Of a stretch of 6,789 nucleotides of DNA, positions 1-5,608 are shown in pieces. Each line of letters starts with the position of its first letter. The stretch's first letter is position 1. Source of the DNA: Rhodospirillales bacterium. Its GTDB lineage: Bacteria > Pseudomonadota > Alphaproteobacteria > Rhodospirillales > JADHTD01. The notes under the pieces are model-generated. The model was not told where the DNA came from, did not search any database, and worked only from the letters and a program-made list of their open reading frames with translations. The DNA lies in assembly GCA_016776525.1 (NCBI GenBank), contig JADHTD010000149.1, positions 1 to 6,789 of the forward strand, written 5' to 3'. Both the position numbers and the translations under genes were made by a program.

Positions 1-500
1 TGGCCAAGGTCGTTGACCTGGAACCGTTGCTGGTGACCGGTGAAATCGCCGAGCGCGATATCGACCGCATCCGCATCGACCAGCCGGTCGGGGTCCGTTT
101 TGTCGGCGGCGGAGAAACCACCGGCGTCGTCTCCTATGTGTCCAAGGTCAGTTCCAACACGGCCCGCACCTTTCGTATTGAGGTCACCGTCGATAACGCC
201 AACGGCAGGCTCGGCGAAGGCCTGACCACGGAACTGCGCCTGGAAACCGGGAGCGTCCGGGCGCACCGGGTAACACCGGCCATCCTGACCTTGTCCGATG
301 ACGGCGTCGTCGGCGTCAAGGCGGTCGATGCCGACGGCCGTGTGCTCTTCCACAAGGCCACCGTGGTGGCCGACGAACCGGGCGGCGTCTGGCTCGGAGG
401 ATTGCCGGAAAGCCTCACCCTGATCACCATCGGTCAGGAATTCGTCCGCATCGGTCAGGTCGTCAAGCCGGTCGAGGAAAAGGCGGGAGCAAAGCAATGA
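1..500 (+). CDS. RND efflux periplasmic adaptor subunit (membrane-fusion protein), C-terminal part
   Basis: This is the 3' end of a gene that begins left of the window. The frame is open from base 3 and ends at TGA 498-500, giving 165 residues. Adaptors of this HlyD/AcrA-like family bridge the inner-membrane RND pump to an outer-membrane channel across the periplasm. The visible part is beta-rich and fits the family's end: a stretch resembling the beta-barrel domain (VGVRFVGGGETTGVVSYVSK, then RTFRIEVTVDNANGRLGEGL), followed by a membrane-proximal domain (TPAILTLSDDGVVGVKAVD) and the closing GLPESLTLITIGQEFVRIGQ segment, typical of adaptor C-termini. The lipoyl and hairpin domains and any signal peptide lie outside. 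The stop overlaps the permease start as ATGA, so the two are translationally coupled and probably form one complex. The family assignment is strong; the substrate cannot be read from the sequence. Confidence 0.9.
   Translation, partial: AKVVDLEPLLVTGEIAERDIDRIRIDQPVGVRFVGGGETTGVVSYVSKVSSNTARTFRIEVTVDNANGRLGEGLTTELRLETGSVRAHRVTPAILTLSDDGVVGVKAVDADGRVLFHKATVVADEPGGVWLGGLPESLTLITIGQEFVRIGQVVKPVEEKAGAKQ
485..489 (+). promoter_or_regulatory. Ribosome binding site of the RND permease gene
   Basis: GGGAG lies inside the last codons of the adaptor gene, 7 nt before the ATG at 497. It supports that ATG as the permease start and fits coupled translation across the ATGA overlap. Confidence 0.7.
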
Positions 501-3500
501 GGGGACTCATTGATTCCGCCTTCAGCCATTCGCGGACGGTACTGGCGACCCTGCTGCTGATCCTTATCGCCGGCACTGTCGCCTATATTGAAATTCCCAA
601 GGAATCCGATCCGGACATCAACATTCCGATTATCTATGTGCTGATCAACCATGACGGCATTTCGCCGGAAGACGCCGAACGGCTTCTGGTCAGGCCCCTG
701 GAACAGGAACTGCGGACCATCGAAGGGGTCAAGGAAATGACCGCCGTCGGCCGCCAGGGCGGGGCCAGCGTCACCCTCGAATTCGAAGCCGGTTTCGATG
801 CCGACGCCGCCCTCGACGACGTCCGCGAAAAGGTTGACCTGGCAAAACCGGAACTGCCCGACGATTCCGACGAGCCGACCGTGCACGAGGTCAACATCGG
901 CCTCTTTCCGGTCATTCTGGTGACCCTGGCCGGTGAACTGCCGGAACGCACCCTGCTGCGTCTGGCCGAAGACCTGCAAGACGCCATCGAAGGCATATCG
1001 ACGGTTCTCGAAGCGAAAATCGCCGGCGACCGGGACGAATTGGTGGAAGTGCTGATCGACCCGGTGCGCCTGGAAAGCTATGGCCTGACCGCTTCGCAGG
1101 CCATCGGTGTGGTCGGCTCCAGCAACTTACTGGTTGCCGCCGGTTCTCAGGACACCGGCAAGGGCCGCTTTTCCCTGAAGGTGCCGGGCCTCTTTGAGAC
1201 CGCCCAGGACATCCGCAACCTGCCGGTCAAGGTGGACGGCGATGCCGTCGTCCATCTCAGCGACATTGCCGATGTCCGGCGCACCTTCAAGGATCCGGAA
1301 AGCTTCGCCCGGGTCAACGGCCGCTCGGCCTTGGCCCTGGAAGTCTCCAAGCGGACCGGTGAAAACATCATTGAAACCATCGAGCAGGTGCGCGCCATCG
1401 TCGAGGAAGAACGCGCCGCCTGGCCCAAGGCCCTGCGCGACAGCGTCCAGATTTCCTTTACCCAGGACAAGTCCGACGACATCCGCACCATGCTGGCCGA
1501 CCTGCAAAACAATGTCATTGCCGCCATCCTGCTGGTCATGGTGGTGGTTGTCGCGACCCTCGGCGTGCGCACGGCGGGGCTGGTCGGACTGGCCATCCCG
1601 GGGTCCTTCCTGACCGGTATCCTGGTTATTTCGGCGCTTGGGTTGACGGTCAATATCGTTGTGCTGTTTTCCCTCATTCTGGCTGTCGGCATGCTGGTCG
1701 ACGGGGCCATCGTGGTCACCGAATACGCCGACCGCAAAATGACCGAAGGCGAACACCGCCGCCGCGCCTATTCCCTGGCCGCCAAGCGTATGGCCTGGCC
1801 GATCATCGCATCGACGGCGACCACCCTGGCCGCCTTCCTGCCGTTGATGTTCTGGCCGGGCGTGGTCGGGGAGTTCATGAAATTCCTGCCGTTGACCCTG
1901 ATCGCGACGCTGTCGGCATCGCTGATGATGGCCTTGATTTTCATCCCGACGCTCGGCGCCTATGTCGGGCGGCCCGGCGGCGCCGTCAAGGCCGACACCA
2001 TGCAGGCCCTGGCCGGCGGTGAATTGGGAGACCCGGAACTGACCGGCGGCTTCACCGGGTTCTATATCCATGTCCTAAAGGGGGCCCTCAGGCATCCGGC
2101 CAAGATTTTGGCTCTGGCCGTGTTCCTGCTGGTCGGCGTGCAGTTCACCTATGCCACCTTCGGCAAGGGCGTCGAGTTTTTTCCCGATGTCGAACCGACC
2201 CTGGCCAAGCTGGAAATCCGGGCCCGCGGCAACCTGTCGATCCACGAGAAAGACGCCCTGGTCAAGGAAGTGGAAAGCCGGGTGCTGGGCACCAAGGGGA
2301 TCGAGACGGCCTACACGCGCACTGGCGGCGACCGCCAACAGGACGAGGCCGAAGACATTATCGGCACCATTTCGGTGGAATTCCTGGATTGGCAGGACCG
2401 CCGAAAGGCCAGTGAAATTCTCGCCGAGGTTACCGAGCGCACCAAGGACCTGGCCGGTATCTACGTCGATGCCCGTAAACTGGAAGGCGGACCGCCGGTC
2501 GGCAAACCGGTGCAGGTGCAGTTGTCGTCGCGGCAACCGGAACTGCTGGGGCCGGCTATTGCCCGTCTCAGACAACTCTTTGAGGGCCTGCCGGGCCTGA
2601 CCAACATTGAGGATTCGCGGCCCCTGCCGGGGATCGAATGGGAACTGGTCGTCGACCGGGCGCAGGCCGCCAAGTTCAACGTCGATGTCAACAAGGTCGG
2701 CCAGTCCGTACAGTTGGTTTCCACCGGCATCAAACTGGGTGAGTTCCGTCCCGACGATACCGATGACGAAGTTGAAATCCGGGCCCGCTATCCGAAGGCC
2801 TACCGCAACATCGCCCAGTTGGACAACATCCGCGTTAACACCGACGAAGGCCAGGTGCCGATCAGCAACTTCGTCACCCGCGTGGCCAAGCCCAGCGTCG
2901 GCACCCTGAAACGCAGCGACGGCAAGCGGCAAATGACCATCAAGGCCGATGTGGCGGAGGGCGTGCTGCCCGATGTCATGGTCAAGAAGATCACCGCCTG
3001 GTTGCAGGAAAATCCGCTGGACCCGGGGATTGAGTACGCCTTCAAGGGGGAAGACGAGGAACAGAAAAAGGCTGAGGCCTTCCTGGTCAAAGCCTTCGGC
3101 GTCGCCTTGTTTATCATGGCCATTATCCTGGTCACCCAGTTCAACCGCTTTTATTCGGCCTTCCTGATCCTCACCGCCGTCATCATGTCGACCATCGGCG
3201 TCTTTATCGGCCTGCTCATCACCGGCCAGCCGTTCGGGATCGTCATGGCCGGCATCGGGGTCATCGCCCTGGCCGGTATCGTGGTCAACAACAACATTGT
3301 GCTGATCGATACCTACGACCGGCTGGTGAGCACCCTGGAATCGCCCCTGGAAGCCATCCTCCGGACCGGCGCCCAGCGTCTCAGGCCGGTGCTGCTGACC
3401 ACGGTGACCACCATCCTCGGCCTGATGCCGATGGTTATGGGGGTAAACATCGATTTCCTGACCCGCGAAGTGACGGTCGGCGCCCCGGCCATGCAGTGGT

Positions 3501-3649
3501 GGTCGCAACTGTCGACGGTCATTGTTTTCGGGCTGGGTTTCGCCACCGTCCTGACCCTGGTGGTGACGCCGTCGGCACTAATGCTCAGGGCCAACATCGC
3601 AGCCTGGCTGGACCACCGTCAGTTGGCGAGGTTGGAGGCGGCGGAATAG
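497..3649 (+). CDS. Efflux RND transporter permease subunit (AcrB/HAE1-like)
   Basis: A complete 1050-residue inner-membrane pump, the usual length for AcrB-type RND permeases, which export compounds through a tripartite complex driven by proton entry. The layout is the duplicated RND fold: TM1 about 12-30, a periplasmic porter domain about 33-335, TM2-6 about 336-490, TM7 about 533-552, a second porter domain about 553-860, and TM8-12 about 864-1028. The start carries IPKESDPDINIP and SPEDAERLLVRPLE, typical of RND porters. TM4 reads GMLVDGAIVVTEYADRK: Asp402 aligns with AcrB D407, but the second aspartate (D408) is Gly403. In TM10, GIVVNNNIVLIDTY puts Asn931 at AcrB K940, with Asp938 one turn or two further on. 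RLRP (Arg961) and Thr968 match AcrB R971 and T978. The proton pathway is therefore probably rearranged rather than lost. I recall this VDG/NNN pattern in other proteobacterial RND proteins, so it may mark a subfamily. It is coupled to the adaptor upstream, and no outer-membrane channel gene follows. Substrate unknown. Confidence 0.95.
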   Translation: MRGLIDSAFSHSRTVLATLLLILIAGTVAYIEIPKESDPDINIPIIYVLINHDGISPEDAERLLVRPLEQELRTIEGVKEMTAVGRQGGASVTLEFEAGFDADAALDDVREKVDLAKPELPDDSDEPTVHEVNIGLFPVILVTLAGELPERTLLRLAEDLQDAIEGISTVLEAKIAGDRDELVEVLIDPVRLESYGLTASQAIGVVGSSNLLVAAGSQDTGKGRFSLKVPGLFETAQDIRNLPVKVDGDAVVHLSDIADVRRTFKDPESFARVNGRSALALEVSKRTGENIIETIEQVRAIVEEERAAWPKALRDSVQISFTQDKSDDIRTMLADLQNNVIAAILLVMVVVVATLGVRTAGLVGLAIPGSFLTGILVISALGLTVNIVVLFSLILAVGMLVDGAIVVTEYADRKMTEGEHRRRAYSLAAKRMAWPIIASTATTLAAFLPLMFWPGVVGEFMKFLPLTLIATLSASLMMALIFIPTLGAYVGRPGGAVKADTMQALAGGELGDPELTGGFTGFYIHVLKGALRHPAKILALAVFLLVGVQFTYATFGKGVEFFPDVEPTLAKLEIRARGNLSIHEKDALVKEVESRVLGTKGIETAYTRTGGDRQQDEAEDIIGTISVEFLDWQDRRKASEILAEVTERTKDLAGIYVDARKLEGGPPVGKPVQVQLSSRQPELLGPAIARLRQLFEGLPGLTNIEDSRPLPGIEWELVVDRAQAAKFNVDVNKVGQSVQLVSTGIKLGEFRPDDTDDEVEIRARYPKAYRNIAQLDNIRVNTDEGQVPISNFVTRVAKPSVGTLKRSDGKRQMTIKADVAEGVLPDVMVKKITAWLQENPLDPGIEYAFKGEDEEQKKAEAFLVKAFGVALFIMAIILVTQFNRFYSAFLILTAVIMSTIGVFIGLLITGQPFGIVMAGIGVIALAGIVVNNNIVLIDTYDRLVSTLESPLEAILRTGAQRLRPVLLTTVTTILGLMPMVMGVNIDFLTREVTVGAPAMQWWSQLSTVIVFGLGFATVLTLVVTPSALMLRANIAAWLDHRQLARLEAAE

Positions 3650-3657
3650 TTACGGGA

Positions 3658-3686
3658 GCTTGATCCCAACCGGTGGGGGGTCGAGT
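3658..3686 (+). other. Possible stem-loop just after the RND permease gene
   Basis: Bases 3658-3667 (GCTTGATCCC) can pair with 3677-3686 (GGGGTCGAGT) around a 9-nt loop. The stem is 10 bp and includes three G-U pairs. It starts 8 nt after the permease stop. The following bases (CTCAACAAACAAACC) have no T run, so it does not look like a classic intrinsic terminator. It could stabilise the 3' end of the efflux mRNA or be chance. Confidence 0.3.
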
Positions 3687-3724
3687 CTCAACAAACAAAC
3701 CGGCGCTTGAGGATTATTAAAAAC

Positions 3725-3764
3725 AGAGCAATTTGGGTAAACGAATGTGAGCCTGAATTGCTCT
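3725..3764. terminator. Probable intrinsic terminator of the psd-pssA operon, possibly bidirectional
   Basis: AGAGCAATT (3725-3733) and AATTGCTCT (3756-3764) form a perfect 9-bp inverted repeat. It extends inward through two G-U pairs and two G-C pairs to about 13 bp, with a 14-nt loop. Read on the minus strand, the hairpin begins inside the pssA stop codon and is followed by GTTTTTAATAAT, a short U tract suited to termination of the psd-pssA transcript. Read on the plus strand it is followed only by ATTTATCG, so termination of the efflux operon here would be weaker. The two operons converge on this spacer, so a shared terminator is reasonable. The stem is AT-rich for an intrinsic terminator. 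Confidence 0.65.
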
Positions 3765-4593
3765 ATTTATCGTCGTCGTTCTGCTTGAAAACACCGGAAA
3801 CGATGGTGCCGTCATCGGCATCGATATCGACCTTGCCGGAACCTTGTTCTGTCTCGTGGCGTTGGTAGGCGCGGATGGAAAAGGGGATGGTGCAGATATA
3901 GGTAATCAGCACCACCGACAACGTCGTCCACGGGGCGCTGACCAGGGCGACGACAACCACCGCCGCAATGATCATCGACGGCAGGAACCAGTTGTGGGCG
4001 ACCTTGATCCTCTTGAATGAATAGGTGGGGACCGGGCTGACCATGAGGGCGGCGACGGAAATCATGAACAGGGCGACCAGGAACGGTTCCCTGAAGAAAC
4101 CGATTTCGGTCTGGAAATAGAGGATCATCGGCAGGCAAACCAAACCCGCCGAGGCCGGGGCCGGTGAACCGGTAAAGAAATTGCGGGTCCAGGCCGGTTT
4201 GTCTTCGTCATCCAGGGCGGTGTTGAAGCGGGCCAGCCGAAGGGCGCTGCAAATACTGAACAGCAAGGCCAGCATCCAGCCGAAACGGCCGAAACTCTGC
4301 ATGGTCCAGAGATAGAGGATCAAGGCCGGGGCCACCCCGAAACAGATGAAATCGGACAGCGAGTCCAGTTCCGCGCCGAACTTGCTGGAGCCTTTGAGAA
4401 TGCGCGCGATGCGCCCGTCCAAGGCATCCAGGATGGCGGCTACCAGCAGCGCCAGCACGGCATGTTCCCAGCGGTCGAGCAGGGCCAGGCGGATGCCGGT
4501 CATACCGGCGCACAGCGCCAGGATGGTCAGGATGTTGGGGATCAGCTTGTTGAAGTGCATCCAGTCGGGCCGGGGCCGTTGCGTGTTTTCCAT
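3763..4593 (-). CDS. pssA: CDP-diacylglycerol--serine O-phosphatidyltransferase
   Basis: A 276-residue integral membrane enzyme of the CDP-alcohol phosphatidyltransferase family. It condenses CDP-diacylglycerol with L-serine to give phosphatidylserine and CMP at the inner membrane. The complete family signature D-x2-DG-x2-AR-x8-G-x3-D-x3-D is present: Asp56, Asp59-Gly60, Ala63-Arg64, Gly73, Asp77 and Asp81, the metal-binding and catalytic residues. About seven or eight hydrophobic segments follow one another between residues 18 and 242, and the protein ends in a polar acidic tail (VDIDADDG to QNDDDK). The preceding NKLIPNILTILALCAGMTGI segment is typical of the multi-membrane-span (type II) PssA found in alphaproteobacteria and Gram-positives. 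The start ATG at 4591-4593 overlaps the psd stop as TGATG and has a strong AGGGGAGA ribosome site. The open frame continues far upstream, but that part is the wrong-frame reading of psd. Met12 is a less likely start. The adjacent psd confirms the serine specificity. Confidence 0.96.
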   Translation of the reverse strand: MENTQRPRPDWMHFNKLIPNILTILALCAGMTGIRLALLDRWEHAVLALLVAAILDALDGRIARILKGSSKFGAELDSLSDFICFGVAPALILYLWTMQSFGRFGWMLALLFSICSALRLARFNTALDDEDKPAWTRNFFTGSPAPASAGLVCLPMILYFQTEIGFFREPFLVALFMISVAALMVSPVPTYSFKRIKVAHNWFLPSMIIAAVVVVALVSAPWTTLSVVLITYICTIPFSIRAYQRHETEQGSGKVDIDADDGTIVSGVFKQNDDDK

Positions 4594-5288
4594 CAGCGGG
4601 TCTCCCCTATGCGTTCCGGTTCCTGGGCGCGGACGTCGGCCAAGACGGTTTCTCCGGCGACCGCCTGCTGGCCGACACAGACCAGCGGCACGACGCCTTC
4701 CGGCAAATAGACATCGACCCGGCTGCCGAACCGGATAAGCCCGAAGCGTTCGCCGGCCTTCACCGGCTGGCCCTCGCTCAGGTCGCAGATAATGCGCCGC
4801 GCCACCAGTCCGGCGATCTGCACGAAGGCGATATCCTGGCCCTGGGCCGTCGACAGGCAGATGCTTTGGCGTTCGTTGAATTCGCTGGCTTTGTCCAGCG
4901 AAGCATTGAAGAAGCGGCCCGGGCGGTAATTGAGCGATTTGATGGTGCCGTCGCAGGGCACCCGGTTCACATGCACGTTGAAGACGTTCATAAAGACGCA
5001 GACCCTGGGCCGGGCCTCGTCGCCCATGCCCAGTTCCGGCGGCGGGGGGGCGCTGTCGATTTTCTGCACGACGCCGTCGGCGGGGCTGATAATGAGGCCG
5101 TCGCGGGTCGGCGTCACCCGTTCCGGGTCGCGGAAGAAATAGGCGCACCAGGCGGTCAGTACCGCCCCGGCCCAGCCCAAAGGCTCACCGACGAAATAGG
5201 CCAGGGCCAGGGCCCCGGCGGCGAACAGGCCGATGAACGGCCAACCGGCCGGGTTAATGGGAACAAGTACGGTCTTCAGTGCGTCCAC
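4593..5288 (-). CDS. psd: Phosphatidylserine decarboxylase proenzyme (short type)
   Basis: Converts phosphatidylserine to phosphatidylethanolamine with release of CO2 at the inner membrane. From the start chosen here it has 231 residues, normal for the short Psd/archaetidylserine decarboxylase-like form. Two hydrophobic helices occupy about residues 16-51 (WPFIGLFAAG to CAYFFRDP). The catalytic triad of the family is visible: Asp71 in SPADGVV, His106 in NVHVNRVP and Ser189 in the FGS motif (Gly188-Ser189). Self-cleavage before Ser189 yields a pyruvoyl-bearing alpha chain of about 43 residues and a beta chain. The frame also allows a GTG at 5309, 7 codons upstream, but only GGAAA sits directly against it. 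The GTG at 5288 has GGAG at a 9-nt spacing and gives MDALKTVLVPINPAG, a natural family N-terminus. The exact start remains uncertain. It is the first gene of a two-gene operon with pssA, its substrate supplier, overlapping it by one base (TGATG). Confidence 0.95.
   Translation of the reverse strand: MDALKTVLVPINPAGWPFIGLFAAGALALAYFVGEPLGWAGAVLTAWCAYFFRDPERVTPTRDGLIISPADGVVQKIDSAPPPPELGMGDEARPRVCVFMNVFNVHVNRVPCDGTIKSLNYRPGRFFNASLDKASEFNERQSICLSTAQGQDIAFVQIAGLVARRIICDLSEGQPVKAGERFGLIRFGSRVDVYLPEGVVPLVCVGQQAVAGETVLADVRAQEPERIGETR
4601..4608 (-). promoter_or_regulatory. Ribosome binding site of pssA
   Basis: On the minus strand AGGGGAGA ends 7 nt (its GGGGAG core 8 nt) before the pssA ATG and lies within the last psd codons. 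This strong site decides the start at 4593 within a frame that stays open for another 550 bases. Confidence 0.75.
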
Positions 5289-5296
5289 GCGGGAAG

Positions 5297-5303
5297 TCTC
5301 CAA
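5297..5303 (-). promoter_or_regulatory. Ribosome binding site favouring the inner psd start
   Basis: Minus-strand TTGGAGA, with GGAG 9 nt before the GTG at 5288-5286. The competing GTG at 5309-5307 has only a GGAA placed too close (2 nt or less). This is why the start at 5288 was preferred. Confidence 0.5.
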
Positions 5304-5332
5304 GTTCACTTTCCGAACGCAAATTCGTCGTC

Positions 5333-5349
5333 GCGGACATACGGTCCGC
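5333..5349 (-). other. Small hairpin in the psd leader
   Basis: GCGGAC and GTCCGC form a 6-bp perfect stem with a 5-nt loop. It lies between the proposed psd transcription start and the psd start codon, so it would be in the mRNA leader. It has no T run after it and does not match a riboswitch I recognise. Function, if any, is unknown. Confidence 0.35.
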
Positions 5350-5368
5350 TCGGGATTTGCTTGAGTCT

Positions 5369-5388
5369 CAGGTGTTTATGGTCACCTG
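5369..5388. promoter_or_regulatory. CAGGTG-N8-CACCTG dyad, candidate operator over the psd promoter
   Basis: A perfect 6-bp inverted repeat with arms at 5369-5374 and 5383-5388 spans the proposed -10 box and start region of psd. The 20-bp length and two-turn spacing suit a dimeric helix-turn-helix repressor. No regulator gene is in the window, so the partner is unknown. Confidence 0.35.
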
Positions 5389-5403
5389 TCCGGCGATTGT
5401 AAA
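5375..5403 (-). promoter_or_regulatory. Probable sigma-70 promoter of the psd-pssA operon
   Basis: On the minus strand, -35 TTTACA (5403-5398, 5 of 6 consensus bases), a 17-bp spacer, then -10 CATAAA (5380-5375, 4 of 6). Transcription would start near 5368, leaving a leader of about 80 nt before psd. It is the best promoter-like pair upstream of psd that I could find by eye. Confidence 0.5.
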
Positions 5404-5423
5404 GGCTTCGGGGGATTCCGTTA

Positions 5424-5526
5424 AGAGGTGTTTGACCTCTCAAAATACAGGCTTATCTCCTATAGAGAGGTATTTTTACCGCTTATAGCGGCCTCTTGAA
5501 CGGAAATAACGGGATTTGTTTACGGT
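5424..5526. promoter_or_regulatory. AT-rich structured stretch in the divergent intergenic region
   Basis: This stretch between the psd promoter and the promoter of the FecR-domain gene holds several inverted repeats. AGAGGT/ACCTCT (5424-5429 with 5435-5440) makes a 6-bp stem. AGAGG/CCTCT (5466-5470 with 5492-5496) encloses CCGCT-TAT-AGCGG (5479-5491). GGTA/TACC (5469-5480) is an alternative pairing. AATAAC/GTTATT (5504-5509 with about 5524-5529) follows. AGAGGT occurs twice in direct orientation, at 5424 and 5466. No coding frame with a credible start was seen. It most likely holds regulator sites or leader structures for one of the flanking genes; the role is not known. Confidence 0.35.
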
Positions 5527-5539
5527 TATTGCCATTAAT

Positions 5540-5568
5540 AAGACATAAAAAATGCGTTGAATTATAAT
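5540..5568 (+). promoter_or_regulatory. Probable sigma-70 promoter of the FecR-domain gene
   Basis: -10 TATAAT (5563-5568) is an exact consensus. The -35 is AAGACA (5540-5545, 4 of 6 bases, keeping GACA) at the ideal 17-bp spacing. Transcription would start near 5575, giving a leader of roughly 34 nt. The exact -10 stands out in GC-rich DNA. Confidence 0.6.
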
Positions 5569-5598
5569 CTTGGTGCTCCGGACCCTTCAGAAGCCGAT

Positions 5599-5604
5599 GG
5601 AGAG
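5599..5604 (+). promoter_or_regulatory. Ribosome binding site of the FecR-domain gene
   Basis: GGAGAG, with its GGAG core 6 nt before the ATG at 5609. An earlier in-frame ATG at 5597 overlaps this site and has only a weak AGAAG upstream, so 5609 is the preferred start. Confidence 0.65.
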
Positions 5605-5608
5605 TGTT

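Noticed and set aside
1127..2071. A 314-codon minus-strand open frame inside the RND permease gene
   Set aside because: Same frame relationship and same H/D/G/Q-rich composition as the neighbouring shadow; no ribosome site or family resemblance.
2075..3508. A 477-codon open frame on the minus strand inside the RND permease gene
   Set aside because: It lies wholly antisense to a well-recognised permease. Its product is rich in H, D, G and Q with no known domain, a typical shadow frame of GC-rich DNA.
4593..5148. Upstream extension of the pssA frame giving a 461-residue protein
   Set aside because: The extension is an Arg/Pro/Gly-rich wrong-frame reading of psd. The ATG at 4593 has a strong ribosome site and fits the family N-terminus.
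4866..5402. A 178-codon plus-strand open frame antisense to psd
   Set aside because: Psd on the other strand has all three catalytic residues; this frame shows no domain and runs into the psd promoter region.
5432..5466. TTGACC followed by TATAGA as a plus-strand promoter
   Set aside because: The spacing is 23 bp, too long for a sigma-70 promoter; the 5540-5568 pair is much better.
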